Under the pieces are notes generated by a model. It saw nothing but the letters and a program-made list of their open reading frames with translations, did not search any database and was not told where the DNA came from. A program made the translations under genes and the position numbers. Below, piece after piece: positions 32,623 through 44,783 of a DNA stretch of 64,000 nucleotides; position 1 is the first letter of the stretch; every line of letters begins with the position of its first letter. This stretch comes from Phytopseudomonas dryadis (GTDB taxonomy: Bacteria > Pseudomonadota > Gammaproteobacteria > Pseudomonadales > Pseudomonadaceae): contig NZ_QJUM01000025.1 in assembly GCF_004327355.1 (NCBI RefSeq), forward strand, positions 1 through 64,000, read 5' to 3'.

Positions 32623-33396
32623 TTAACGATTGCTGGACATGAATTGTTTGCAACGTACCGACTTGGGATTATCGAACACCTGTTCGGGCGACCCCTGTTC
32701 TTCCACCAGCCCCTGGTGCAGGAACACCACTTCACTGGAGACCTGCCTGGCGAAATGCATTTCGTGGGTGACCAGCAGCATGGTTCGGCCTTCATCGGCG
32801 AGCGCGCGGATCACATTAAGCACTTCTTGTACCATTTCCGGGTCGAGGGCCGAGGTCGGCTCGTCGAACAGGATGACTTTCGGCTGCATGGCCAGCGTGC
32901 GGGCGATGGCGGCGCGCTGTTGCTGGCCGCCGGACAATTGATTGGGATAGGTATGGCGCTTGTCGCCAATCCCCACCTTGGCCAGCAGGGCCTCGGCGAC
33001 GGCGGTGGCCTCGGCCTTGCTCTGGCCGAGCACGCGGCGTGGCGCCTCGATGATGTTGTCGAGCACGCTCATGTGCGGCCAGAGGTTGAAGTTCTGGAAG
33101 ACGAAACCGATTTCGCTGCGCAGGCGGTTGATCTGTCTGCTGTCGGCGGCGACCAGCTCGCCATTTTTCTGGCTTTTCAGCTTGAGTTCTTCACCTGCGA
33201 CGATGATCTGACCCTGGTGGGGATTCTCCAGCAGGTTGATGCAGCGCAGGAAGGTCGACTTGCCGGAGCCGGACGAGCCGAGGATGGAGATCACGTCGCC
33301 GTCGCGGGCGGTAAGGGAAATGCCCTTGAGCACTTCGAGGTCGCCATAGCGTTTGTGCAGATTGCGGATTTCCAGCGCGGGCGGGGCCTCAGCCAT
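32623..33396 (-). CDS. Amino acid ABC transporter ATP-binding protein (HisP-like)
   Basis: A 257-residue ABC ATPase. Walker A is GSSGSGKST, the Q-loop lies in GFVFQNFNLWPHMSVLDNII, the signature is LSGGQQQR, Walker B is VILFDEPTSALDPE, and the H-loop is VTHEMHFA. The ATG at 33394-33396 has AGAGGA upstream; the preceding TTG is not needed. It is the first gene of the operon, followed by the binding protein and two permeases. The 310-bp gap upstream (33397-33706) is shared with the 3' end of a hybrid kinase and holds no other gene that I can support. Confidence 0.93.
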   Translation of the reverse strand: MAEAPPALEIRNLHKRYGDLEVLKGISLTARDGDVISILGSSGSGKSTFLRCINLLENPHQGQIIVAGEELKLKSQKNGELVAADSRQINRLRSEIGFVFQNFNLWPHMSVLDNIIEAPRRVLGQSKAEATAVAEALLAKVGIGDKRHTYPNQLSGGQQQRAAIARTLAMQPKVILFDEPTSALDPEMVQEVLNVIRALADEGRTMLLVTHEMHFARQVSSEVVFLHQGLVEEQGSPEQVFDNPKSVRCKQFMSSNR

Positions 33397-33706
33397 CAAG
33401 CAGTCCTCTTAATTCTTATGCGGATGGGGTCCGTGAGCGGCAGGGCTTTGGGCTGCAAACCTAGCATAGGCTCCAGAGGGCGCCAAGGGTGCTGCTGGCC
33501 TGCTGCCGCTACGGCTGCGAGGGGTGTCGCATCGCTGCAGTTGCTTGTCGCCCCGCTACAAAAACGCGGTTCGAGCGCCGCTCACTTCGAAAAAGACGCG
33601 CACCTTAGGTCCGTTGATGTTCCAGCGCAAGCCGCGTTGCGGTGAAGCATTGACAGACCCTCCCCATCCGTCTGGCAATTCCGGTGCCAGTTGCCGGGAG
33701 AATGCT

Positions 33707-35278
33707 TCAGGCGCCCAGCATGCCCTGCACCTTGTCGCGCAGGTCATTGAGGGAGAAGGGCTTGCCGATCATGTCCATCTGCGTGGCCAGTTCGCTGCCG
33801 TCGATGTCGACGATCTCCGCGTAACCGCTGGCGAACAGCACTTTCAACTCGGGGCGCAGGCGGCGGGCGGCGGCGGCCAGCTCCTGGCCGTTCATGCCCG
33901 GCAGGCCGATATCGGTCATCAGCAGGTCGATCCGTTCGTCGCTCTGCAGGATGGGCAGCGCCTGTTGCGCATCGCTGGCCTCGAGCACGTTGTAACCGAG
34001 TTCTTCCAGCACCTCGAGGGTGAGCATGCGCACCACATCGGAGTCCTCGACCAGCAGGATGCGTTGCTGCGGGGCACTCGCCTGGGCGTCGGGCTGTGAT
34101 GATGGTTCTTGTTCCGGCATGGTTATACCTCGGTGGAAATAAAGGGTGACGCAGGTTCCCTGATCGATTTCGCTGTGTAGCCTGATCTGGCCCCCCGACT
34201 GTTTCATGAAGCCATAGACCATGGACAGTCCCAGTCCGCTGGCTTGGCCGATGCGCTTGGTGGTGAAGAACGGGTCGAAGGCATGGGCCAGCGTGTGCGC
34301 ATCCATGCCGCAGCCATTGTCACGCACGCTGAGCGCAATGTAATCGCCCGGCGGCAGATCGGCGCAGCGGGTGTCGTCGCTGACCTGCACGTGTTCGCTG
34401 CCGATCTCCAGGCGACCACCGTTGGGCATGGCATCGCGGGCATTGTCGATCAGATGCAGCATAGCCTTGTGCAACTGCTCGGCATCGCTCGCGGTGTTTC
34501 CGGGGTCGGCGGCCAGTTGCAGGTGCAGACTGACGCCTGCGCCGGCCTGGGCCCGCAGGCTGGGTAGCATGGCACGAATCAGGCGGTTGATCTGTATCGG
34601 CTGGATGTCCAGCGACTGACGGCGGGCGAACGCCAGCAGGTTGCTGGTCAGGGTGGCGCCGCGCTGCGCCGAGGTCGAGGCGGCGCTGAGAAAGCGCGCG
34701 ACTTCGGCGCGGGGGCCGGGCTGCAGGCGTCGCTCGATCAGGTCCAGGCTGACGATGATGCCGGCCAGCAGGTTGTTGAAATCATGGGCGACCCCGCCGG
34801 TGAACTGCCCCAGCGCTTCCATCTGCTGAGTCGTGGCCAGGGCCTCTTCGGCCTGGTGCAGGGTCTGTTCGGTGTGTTTCTCGCCGCTGATGTCGCGTCC
34901 GGAGCCATACAGGAAAGCGGCGCCGGGGGTGGCGCTCCAGGCGATCCAGCGATAGCTGCCGTCACGGTGGCGCAGGCGATGCTCGAAACGCCGGACCTTG
35001 CCTCCCTTGGCCAGGGTCTGGCGGGTATGTTCGCTGCCTGGCTGGTCGTCGGGGTGCTCGAGCCAGCGGGTGCTTCTGCCCAGCAGATCGTGGCTGCTCC
35101 AGCCGAGTGTTTCACTCCAGGCCGGGTTGATGCTCTGCAGCCTGCCCGCCAGGTCGGTGACGCACAGCAGGTCCTGGCTCAGGGCCCAGAGGCGTTCGTG
35201 TTCATGGGTCGCCTGCGTGCCCGCCAGCGCGGCTGCAGGTTGCGGTTCCGAGGGGGGCAGGGAGGCGTGCGCGTGCAT
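33707..35278 (-). CDS. Hybrid sensor histidine kinase (PAS-HisKA-HATPase-REC)
   Basis: A 523-residue soluble hybrid kinase. A PAS domain spans about 28-140 (CVTDLAGRLQSINPAWSETL, GRDISGEKHTEQTL). The phosphoacceptor is in FTGGVAHDFNNLLAGI, the HDFNN type. ATPase boxes are LIDNARDAMPNGG, VRDNGCGMD and ASGLGLSMVYGF. A C-terminal receiver (about 400-520) has the phosphoacceptor Asp in LLMTDIGLPGMNG and Lys in IGKPFSLND. There are no membrane helices. It is divergent from the CHASE3 kinase operon at 35532 and probably belongs to the same signalling locus (inference). Confidence 0.92.
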   Translation of the reverse strand: MHAHASLPPSEPQPAAALAGTQATHEHERLWALSQDLLCVTDLAGRLQSINPAWSETLGWSSHDLLGRSTRWLEHPDDQPGSEHTRQTLAKGGKVRRFEHRLRHRDGSYRWIAWSATPGAAFLYGSGRDISGEKHTEQTLHQAEEALATTQQMEALGQFTGGVAHDFNNLLAGIIVSLDLIERRLQPGPRAEVARFLSAASTSAQRGATLTSNLLAFARRQSLDIQPIQINRLIRAMLPSLRAQAGAGVSLHLQLAADPGNTASDAEQLHKAMLHLIDNARDAMPNGGRLEIGSEHVQVSDDTRCADLPPGDYIALSVRDNGCGMDAHTLAHAFDPFFTTKRIGQASGLGLSMVYGFMKQSGGQIRLHSEIDQGTCVTLYFHRGITMPEQEPSSQPDAQASAPQQRILLVEDSDVVRMLTLEVLEELGYNVLEASDAQQALPILQSDERIDLLMTDIGLPGMNGQELAAAARRLRPELKVLFASGYAEIVDIDGSELATQMDMIGKPFSLNDLRDKVQGMLGA

Positions 35279-35531
35279 CTTGGGAGTATCCGTGAATCGA
35301 CAGGGCGATACGCCGCTGTGCTGCCTCCTTAGAGGGGAGGCCGTGGCGAAGATTCAAGGAATCGCCTGTGCCGGCAGGTGATTTATTGGTCGAACCAAAA
35401 GCCGCGGCGGATTTCCAAGGGCACTGGTCGTGGAGCATTGGCCAAAGCTCAGTCAGCACATTACCATCCGCCGTTTCGCGACTCCTTCTCGGCAGATCGA
35501 TGAATCTGCCTTCCATGGCCAGGGATTTCCG

Positions 35532-39005
<3,474 letters not shown>

Positions 39006-39824
39006 ATGCCCGACCGCACGCTGGATATCGAGCTGCGCCTGTTGATCGAGGCGATCTACCTGCAGTACAGCTACGATTTTCGTGACTACTCCGGCTCGTC
39101 GCTCAAGCGCCGGATGGTGCACGCCATGCGTCAGTTCGATTGCTCGAGCCTCTCGGCGCTGCAGGCGCGGATCATCCATGACCCGGCCGCCTTCATGCAG
39201 TTGCTGCAGTTCCTCACCATTCCGGTGAGCGAGATGTTTCGCGACCCCTCCTACTTCCAGGCATTGCGCCAGGAAGTGGTGCCGTTTCTGCGCACCTACC
39301 CCTCGCTCAAGCTGTGGGTCGCCGGTTGCAGCACCGGTGAGGAGGTCTACTCGCTGGCCATTCTGCTGCACGAGGAAGGCTTGCTCGAGCGCACCCTCAT
39401 CTACGCCACCGACATCAATCCGCATTCTCTGGAAAAGGCCAAGAGGGGCATCTTCCCCCTCGGCAGCATGCGCCTGTACAGCGAGAACTATCAGCGCTCC
39501 GGTGGCAAGGGCTCGCTCGCCGACTACTACACGGCCGCCTACGACGGCGCCCTGTTCGACAAGGCCTTGTGCGAGAACGTGACCTTCGCCGACCACAGCC
39601 TGGCGACCGACAGCGTGTTCTCCGAGACGCAGTTCATCTCCTGCCGCAATGTGCTGATCTACTTCAACAAGAAACTGCAGGATCGCGCCTTCGGCCTGTT
39701 CCATGAGTCGCTCAGTCACCGTGGCTTTCTCGGTCTGGGGAGCAAGGAGAGCCTGGATTTCTCTGCCTACAGCACCCGCTTCGAGGCGGTGAACCGGCAG
39801 GAACGGGTGTTCCGCAAGTTATGA
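39006..39824 (+). CDS. CheR-type protein-glutamate methyltransferase
   Basis: A 272-residue CheR homologue starting directly after the kinase stop. The N-terminal helical domain (YDFRDYSGSSLKRRMVHAMR) is followed by the SAM-binding core: TIPVSEMFRDPSYF, LKLWVAGCSTGEEVYSLAIL, IYATDINPHSLEKAKRGIF and FISCRNVLIYF. No TPR extension is present. In canonical systems it methylates chemoreceptors; no receptor is in this operon. Confidence 0.92.
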   Translation: MPDRTLDIELRLLIEAIYLQYSYDFRDYSGSSLKRRMVHAMRQFDCSSLSALQARIIHDPAAFMQLLQFLTIPVSEMFRDPSYFQALRQEVVPFLRTYPSLKLWVAGCSTGEEVYSLAILLHEEGLLERTLIYATDINPHSLEKAKRGIFPLGSMRLYSENYQRSGGKGSLADYYTAAYDGALFDKALCENVTFADHSLATDSVFSETQFISCRNVLIYFNKKLQDRAFGLFHESLSHRGFLGLGSKESLDFSAYSTRFEAVNRQERVFRKL

Positions 39825-40411
39825 GCAGCCAGGTGCGGCCGTTGCAGGCGGTGGTGATCGGGGCCTCGGCGGGTGGCGTCGAAGCGCTGCTGACCCTGTT
39901 CGGCACCTTGCCGGCGGCTTACGGCCTGCCGCTGGTGGCGGTTCTGCATCTGCCGGAGGAACGCGACAGCCTGCTCCCCGAGCTGTTCTCCCGGCGCCTG
40001 GCGTTGCGCGTCAAGGAAGCCCAGGACAAGGAGCCGCTGCAGCCCGGCACCCTGTACTTCGCGGCTCCCGGATACCACCTGTGCATCGAGGCCGACCGCT
40101 GCTTCTCCTACAGCCGTGAAGCGCCCGTGCACTATTCGCGTCCCTCCATCGACTACCTGTTCGAGTCCGCGGCTGACGTCTACGGCCCGCAGTTGCTGGG
40201 CATACTGCTGACCGGCGCCAACCAGGATGGCGCCATCGGCCTCGCCACGATAAAGCGCAGGGGCGGCCTGACCGTGGTTCAGGAGCCGCAGGAGGCACAG
40301 GTTGCGACCATGCCGGAAGCGGCACTGGCGCTGCACCGTCCCGATTTCATTCTTCCCTTGCGGGGTATTCTCGCGTTGCTAGCTGAACTGGACTCGACCC
40401 ATGCTGAGTAG
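39821..40411 (+). CDS. CheB-type methylesterase, catalytic domain only
   Basis: A 196-residue stand-alone CheB esterase/deamidase domain lacking the usual N-terminal receiver. The catalytic Ser is in VIGASAGGVEAL (S16), the His in VLHLPEERDSLLPELF, and the Asp in ILLTGANQDGAIGL. It overlaps CheR by ATGA. Without a receiver domain, activity may be constitutive or controlled by complex formation with the neighbouring kinases (inference). Confidence 0.92.
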   Translation: MSSQVRPLQAVVIGASAGGVEALLTLFGTLPAAYGLPLVAVLHLPEERDSLLPELFSRRLALRVKEAQDKEPLQPGTLYFAAPGYHLCIEADRCFSYSREAPVHYSRPSIDYLFESAADVYGPQLLGILLTGANQDGAIGLATIKRRGGLTVVQEPQEAQVATMPEAALALHRPDFILPLRGILALLAELDSTHAE

Positions 40412-41603
40412 CACCGGATGCAAGTTACTGATCGTCGACGACCTGCCGGAGAACCTGCTGGCCCTGGAAGCGTTGATTCGCCGCGATGACCGCGAGGTGT
40501 ACAAGGCGCTGTGTGCCGATGATGCGCTGGTGCTGCTGCTCGAGCACGAGTTCGCGCTGGCCATTCTCGATGTGCAGATGCCGGGCATGAACGGCTTCGA
40601 ACTGGCCGAGCTGATGCGGGGTACGGAGAAGACCAAGCACATTCCCATCGTCTTCGTCAGCGCCGCCGGGCGTGAGATGAACTACGCCTTCAAGGGCTAT
40701 GAAAGCGGCGCCGTGGATTTCCTCTACAAGCCCCTGGACATCCAGGCGGTGCAGAGCAAGGTGGCGGTATTCGTCGACCTGTACCGCCAGCGCAAGGTGA
40801 TGACGCGGCAGCTGGAAGCCCTGGAACAGGCACGCAAGGAACAGGATGCGTTGCTCGGCGAACTGCGCGCCACCCAGGGCGAACTGCAGCACGCGGTACG
40901 CATGCGCGACGATTTCATGTCGATCGTCTCCCACGAGCTGCGCACCCCGCTCAACGGCCTGATCCTCGATACCCAGTTGCGCAAGATGCACCTTTCCAGG
41001 GGCAACATGGCGGCCTTCAGCGAAGACAAGCTCAAGGCCATGTTCGAGCGTGACGAACGACAGATCCACAGCCTGATCCGCCTGATCGAAGACATGCTCG
41101 ACGTGTCGCGCATCCGCACCGGCAAGCTGTCGATCCGCCCGGTGGAGTTCGATCTGGCCCAGACCGTGCGCAACGTCGCGGAAAACTTCGCCCAGCAGAT
41201 GGAAGTGGCCGGCTGCGAATTGCAGCTCGACAGCGACGAGGCGCTGCCTGGCCGGTGGGATCAGTTCCGCGTGGAACAGGTGATCAGCAACCTGCTCAGC
41301 AACGCCTTGCGTTACGGCGCCGGTCGGCCCATCGAAGTGCGGGCGCGGGCGGTCGACGGCGGCGTGCAGGTCGAGGTGCGCGACCATGGCATCGGCATTT
41401 CCCGGGAAAACCAGCAGCGCATCTTCCAGCAGTTCGAGCGCGCGGTCGGCAGCGAAGCGGTGGCCGGGCTCGGCCTGGGGCTGTTCATCTCCGACCAGAT
41501 CGTCAAGGCCCATGGCGGCCGTATCGAGGTCGACAGCCGTCTCGGTCAGGGTTCGGTGTTCAGCCTGTGGCTGCCCCAGGAGCAAGGCGCAGATATAGGT
41601 TGA
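40401..41603 (+). CDS. Receiver-histidine kinase hybrid (REC-HisKA-HATPase)
   Basis: A 400-residue soluble kinase with an N-terminal receiver (LLIVDDLPENLLALEALI, phosphoacceptor in LAILDVQMPGMNG, Lys in FLYKPLD), a short coiled coil, HisKA (FMSIVSHELRTPLNGLILD) and HATPase (LLSNALRYGAG, VRDHGIGIS, GLGLGLFISDQIV). It overlaps the CheB gene by 11 bases. Input is probably phosphotransfer from the CHASE3 kinase (inference). Confidence 0.92.
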   Translation: MLSSTGCKLLIVDDLPENLLALEALIRRDDREVYKALCADDALVLLLEHEFALAILDVQMPGMNGFELAELMRGTEKTKHIPIVFVSAAGREMNYAFKGYESGAVDFLYKPLDIQAVQSKVAVFVDLYRQRKVMTRQLEALEQARKEQDALLGELRATQGELQHAVRMRDDFMSIVSHELRTPLNGLILDTQLRKMHLSRGNMAAFSEDKLKAMFERDERQIHSLIRLIEDMLDVSRIRTGKLSIRPVEFDLAQTVRNVAENFAQQMEVAGCELQLDSDEALPGRWDQFRVEQVISNLLSNALRYGAGRPIEVRARAVDGGVQVEVRDHGIGISRENQQRIFQQFERAVGSEAVAGLGLGLFISDQIVKAHGGRIEVDSRLGQGSVFSLWLPQEQGADIG

Positions 41604-41673
41604 ACTCGGCTGGGCGGCAAGGTCGAAGCGAAGGTGAAAAAGCCGCCCGCCGTCGGGCCAAGGAGCTGGTCGC

Positions 41674-42048
41674 ATGAGTCATCCCACGCCAACCGTGCTG
41701 ATCGTCGAGGACGATCCGCTCCTGTTGATGCTGCTCGCCGAATACCTGCAGGGCGAGGGCTACGTCGTGCTGCAGGCCGATTGCGCCACGGCGGCCTTCG
41801 CCATTCTCGCGGCCAGGCCGCACCTGGATCTGCTGATCACCGATTTCCGCCTGCCCGGTGGCGTATCCGGCGTGCGCATCGCCGAGCCGGCATTGCTGCT
41901 GCGGCTTGATCTCAAGGTCATCTTCATCAGCGGCCATCCCGCCGAAGTGCGCGAAACCGGTAGTGCGCTGCTCGACTCCGCGCCGCTGCTGAGCAAGCCT
42001 TTCACCCTCGACACCCTGCGCGCGCAGATCGACCACCTGCTCGACTGA
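41674..42048 (+). CDS. Single-domain response regulator
   Basis: A 124-residue CheY-like receiver. The acidic pair is in VLIVEDDPLLLML, the phosphoacceptor Asp in LLITDFRLPGGVSG, and the Lys in LLSKPFTLDT. No output domain. It lies 70 bases after the REC-kinase gene and probably serves as the terminal phosphate acceptor of this locus. Confidence 0.9.
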   Translation: MSHPTPTVLIVEDDPLLLMLLAEYLQGEGYVVLQADCATAAFAILAARPHLDLLITDFRLPGGVSGVRIAEPALLLRLDLKVIFISGHPAEVRETGSALLDSAPLLSKPFTLDTLRAQIDHLLD

Positions 42049-42190
42049 AGCCAGGCTCAGGCTTTTCACGGCAACGGCTCTTACCGCGATGGTATCGATA
42101 GGCGCCTCGCCTTCACCCATTCCCAGGCTCGCCTGCGCCATTAGGCAGCGCTGCCTGCAAGCATGCCTATGGGACGATCCGAGGCCAGGG

Positions 42191-42391
42191 CTAGTGTCGG
42201 GTCGGTTTCGGCGCTTGTGGCTCTTCCACGGGGCGCTGCGGGCGATCCGGCTCCCTGGGCGGAACCGGTGAGCGCGGCGGCAGGTCCGGATCGATCACCG
42301 AACCCGGGTCTTCGTTACCCGGATCGTTGATCGGCTCCTCGTCCGGCAGCTGTGGATCGTTCGCGGCATTCAGGGCGATGGTGACGTGCAT
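42191..42391 (-). CDS. Small proline-rich hypothetical protein
   Basis: A 66-residue protein beginning MHVTIALNAANDPQLPDEEP and ending PQAPKPTRH. It is rich in Pro, Asp and Glu and likely disordered. GGAGCC lies a few bases before the ATG. I recognise no domain; coding is supported by composition and the start site only. Confidence 0.5.
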   Translation of the reverse strand: MHVTIALNAANDPQLPDEEPINDPGNEDPGSVIDPDLPPRSPVPPREPDRPQRPVEEPQAPKPTRH

Positions 42392-42505
42392 GGCTGGCTC
42401 CGGCTACGTTCGGCACGGATCGATAGATCCGTCCATGCAGGTTGGAGGAGCGGCCTGCCACAGGTGTTCAGGCTATCCGCCAGGCGGTGTTTTTCCGCGG
42501 ACAAT

Positions 42506-42528
42506 AAAAATGGCCGGGGGCCATTTTT
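42506..42528. terminator. Bidirectional intrinsic terminator
   Basis: AAAAATGGCC-GGG-GGCCATTTTT: perfect 10-bp arms with A/T tails on both sides. Confidence 0.75.
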
Positions 42529-42581
42529 GACGTCGCTTGCGACGGTCCGCAGGATGCCGCCACGGATGGCAGGCCACAAAG

Positions 42582-42604
42582 AAACCGGCTCGAGGCCGGT
42601 TTTC
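42582..42604. terminator. Second hairpin terminator
   Basis: AAACCGGC-TCGAG-GCCGGTTT with a pyrimidine-rich continuation (TCCGTTTTC) on the plus strand. Together with the hairpin at 42506-42528 it separates the signalling locus from the toxin-antitoxin patch. The whole 42392-42782 gap shows no gene that I can support. Confidence 0.65.
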
Positions 42605-42782
42605 CGTTTTCTCCGATGCTGCTGGCACCACGGATGTTTATCCCGGTGCGATCGAATCCCGAGAATATCGAAGCGAGTTAGTTTCGCCCGATCCGCCGTC
42701 GTCAATTGAGTATCCATGCCCGCGACCTGGGCAAAAGTCGGGCTACATGCCTCACTCGCTCAACTTCGTGTCGGTGATAGGG

Positions 42783-43073
42783 TCACGCGGCGTGGTGATA
42801 GAGGCGCTTGACGACGGGCTGGTCGCGCTGTTCGGCCTGCCACAGGTCGTAGCTCGCCTGCATGGTCAGCCAGTGGCGCGCCTGGCCAATGCCGGCGCGC
42901 TCCAGACGTACGGCCAGGTCGGGTGTGATCGAGGCGTGGCCGTTGAGCACCTTGGACAGTTGAACCCGCGAATAGCCCAAGGCCGTGGCGAAGTCGGTGA
43001 TCGTGATATCCAGCTCGGGGAGCACGTCCTCGCGCAGGGTTTCCGCAGGGTGCGGCGGGTTGTGCATACGCAT
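42783..43073 (-). CDS. higA: HigA-family antitoxin (XRE HTH)
   Basis: A 96-residue HTH antitoxin of the HigA/VapI type. The N-terminal PPHPAETLREDVLPELDITI, the helix-turn-helix FATALGYSRVQLSKVLNGHA and the tail RLERAGIGQARHWLTMQASY, DLWQAEQ are typical. GAGGA lies 8 bases before ATG 43073. It follows the toxin gene by 10 bases, the toxin-first order usual for higBA. It neutralises HigB and probably represses the operon via the palindromes at 43372 and 43408. Confidence 0.92.
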   Translation of the reverse strand: MRMHNPPHPAETLREDVLPELDITITDFATALGYSRVQLSKVLNGHASITPDLAVRLERAGIGQARHWLTMQASYDLWQAEQRDQPVVKRLYHHAA

Positions 43074-43083
43074 GGCAAGTCCT

Positions 43084-43362
43084 CTAGTGGTAGTCCTGAT
43101 AATCGACCAGTTCGGCGTCCTCGCCGATGAAGCGGAAGGTCAACCGCCAGTTACCGGAGACGCGCACCGACCAGTGGCTTGCCAACTCGCCTTTCAGAGG
43201 GTGCAAGCGCCAGCCGGGCAGATCCATGTCGGTGGCCTGGGTCGCGTCATTCAGCGCGAGCAGTTGGCGAGACAGGCGTCTGGCATGGTCAGCCTGGATG
43301 CCCTTCGTCTTGCCGGTCGTGAAAAAGACCTCAAGCCCTTTGTGTTTGAATGTCTTGATCAT
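43084..43362 (-). CDS. higB: HigB-family toxin (RelE-like mRNA interferase)
   Basis: A 92-residue toxin of the RelE/HigB fold: MIKTFKHKGLEVFFTTGKTK, LARRL-type helix (HARRLSRQLLALNDATQATD), PGWRLHPLKGELASHWSVRV and NWRLTFRFIGEDAELVDYQD with the final His. This is the short HigB/GraT subfamily that cleaves mRNA at the ribosome. The ATG lacks a recognisable Shine-Dalgarno sequence (CAATCCCCTC precedes it), so translation may be weak. It is first in the operon, with an operator just 10 bp upstream. Confidence 0.92.
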   Translation of the reverse strand: MIKTFKHKGLEVFFTTGKTKGIQADHARRLSRQLLALNDATQATDMDLPGWRLHPLKGELASHWSVRVSGNWRLTFRFIGEDAELVDYQDYH

Positions 43363-43371
43363 GAGGGGATT

Positions 43372-43424
43372 GTAAACAACATGTTTACGCTAATTCAAGG
43401 CATCTCTGTAAATAACCTGTTTAC
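43372..43424 (-). promoter_or_regulatory. Paired operators of higBA
   Basis: Two matching palindromes, GTAAACAACATGTTTAC (43372-43388) and GTAAATAACCTGTTTAC (43408-43424), share the form GTAAAY-N5-GTTTAC with centres 36 bp apart. They lie immediately upstream of higB and fit the conditional-cooperativity type of HigA/HigBA autorepression. Confidence 0.8.
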
Positions 43425-43804
43425 AGTTCGACACACGCTGAAGCAGGTTGCGGTGGGCTTTCTGGCTGACGCATCGAAAGACACGCCATGCAGCGGCGTT
43501 GTTAAACCATGTTAAGGGCTGAAGACATATCAGCGGCCTGTGAACATGCAGGTTTTCTAAGGTGTCTTGCGCTGCTTGAGTCACGCCTTTTCCACTTAAG
43601 CTTTTTGCTAAGTGGTCATAGCGACTCAGCAGCACAAAAAACGAAGTGTTCTCAGGTACGAAAGCCATTTCAATCTGCTGGCGGAGCTTGAGCCGCCCCG
43701 CCCAAACAGGCGAAATCCATTTGTCAGCGTCACCGCAATGGTGACGAAGATAGTTCGCGTTCTACCGGTAACCGCCGTTATCCAGGCTGCTCAGGATAGG
43801 CCGT
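43425..43804. other. AT-richer gap in accessory patch
   Basis: About 380 bp between the higBA operators and the hypothetical gene ending at 43805. It contains AT-rich stretches and stop codons in most frames. Short open frames occur on both strands but have no ribosome-binding site or recognisable domain. Possibly remnant mobile DNA. Confidence 0.4.
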
Positions 43805-44134
43805 TCAGGCAATCCGCAACAGGGTACGAATAGCGGCCAACTCGGCGGAGGTTGCCGACTGGCCGCTGGCTATGATCCTGTCAGCCCACTGGGCGCCGCT
43901 CAGTTCCTCGCCACGCTCGACCAGATGGCCGAAGCGCTCGAAGGCCCGCTCCAGATCATTGACCATTGCAGGATAGAAGGGGCCACCATAGAAGCGAATC
44001 CTCAAGCGCCCTGAGGCAGAACGTTTGATCCCATACCGAGCACCAGGCCGGCACATATCGATTAGCCCGGCGGCGGTATCAACCAAATAGGATGCCCGTA
44101 GTCGCTGTGTCACCCATTTCCCCATCTGCACCAT
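43805..44134 (-). CDS. Hypothetical protein divergent from an XRE regulator
   Basis: A 109-residue basic protein (MVQMGKWVTQRLRASYLVDT, ARYGIKRSASGRLRIRFYGG, PFYPAMVNDLERAFERFGHL). No family is recognised. GGAGA lies about 6 bases before the ATG. It shares a 99-bp divergent region with the XRE gene at 44234, and nested inverted repeats lie between them. A regulated partner, possibly toxin-antitoxin-like, is an inference from arrangement only. Confidence 0.6.
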   Translation of the reverse strand: MVQMGKWVTQRLRASYLVDTAAGLIDMCRPGARYGIKRSASGRLRIRFYGGPFYPAMVNDLERAFERFGHLVERGEELSGAQWADRIIASGQSATSAELAAIRTLLRIA

Positions 44135-44166
44135 GTGCGATCTCCCTTGAATCGCACATGCTATCT

Positions 44167-44209
44167 AAAACCCATTTTGGGATAAACCTAAAACGGGTTT
44201 ATTTAGGTT
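44167..44209. promoter_or_regulatory. Nested inverted repeats in XRE/hypothetical divergent region
   Basis: TAAACC-N7-GGTTTA (44183-44201) is nested with AACCTAAA...TTTAGGTT (44186-44209), and a related AAAACCCATTTTGGG lies just upstream. These are plausible XRE operator sites controlling both genes. Confidence 0.55.
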
Positions 44210-44233
44210 GCCGGCCCACAATCCGGTATACCC

Positions 44234-44488
44234 ATGAAAACCATTCATTCCGCACCCTACCAGCGGCTGCTCGCCTTGTTGATAGAAGCACGCAGGGACG
44301 CGGACATGACGCAGCAGGAATTGTCTGCGAGGCTGGGACGGCCACAGTCGTTCGTGTCGAAGTTCGAGCGCGGCGAACGCCGGCTGGATGTCATCGAGTT
44401 TCTGGAGGTGGCACGCCACATTGGCGCCAACCCCTATGTACTGTTGTTCCAGGTGGAGCCCTTGATGGCTCTACCTTCGCCGACATGA
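44234..44488 (+). CDS. Small XRE-family HTH regulator
   Basis: An 84-residue DNA-binding protein. A single HTH_XRE domain (YQRLLALLIEARRDADMTQQ, ELSARLGRPQSFVSKFERGE, RRLDVIEFLEVARHIGANPY) is followed by a short tail. No toxin domain is fused to it and no hipA is adjacent. It probably binds the nested palindromes in front of it. Confidence 0.85.
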   Translation: MKTIHSAPYQRLLALLIEARRDADMTQQELSARLGRPQSFVSKFERGERRLDVIEFLEVARHIGANPYVLLFQVEPLMALPSPT

Positions 44489-44711
44489 TGGTGACATTGA
44501 GTGGCGACTGATGCGCCATGGCCTGTACTGGGACAGATGGAAAGGTTGGGGGGGGAGGTGTTCGGCATCGGCTTGCGTGACCGGCCTTGGAGTCCGTTGC
44601 TATGGCTGTCTTTAAGGCTTTGGCTTCGGGGGGCTTTTGGGTGGCCGAACTGGATATGTCCCAAAGATGTCCCTAAGCGTTTGAACATGCAGTGGGGAAA
44701 ATTGCAGACAA

Positions 44712-44736
44712 CAAAAAGCCCGCACTGGGGCGGGCT
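44712..44736 (-). terminator. Intrinsic terminator of tRNA-Phe
   Basis: On the minus strand AGCCCGCCCCAGTGCGGGCT is followed by TTTTTGTTG, about 50 bp beyond the tRNA 3' end. It overlaps an in-frame extension without a recognisable gene, so 44489-44783 is judged non-coding. Confidence 0.85.
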
Positions 44737-44783
44737 CTCTGCTGGGTTTTCGGGTGATTTTGGCACCACCTGAAAACGAAAGG

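Noticed and set aside
42370..42717. Small open frames around the two terminators
   Set aside because: They cross two intrinsic terminators, and have no ribosome-binding site and no recognisable domain.
44501..44773. Plus-strand open frame between the XRE gene and tRNA-Phe
   Set aside because: It runs through the tRNA-Phe terminator and into the tRNA 3' region; composition is atypical and no domain is seen.
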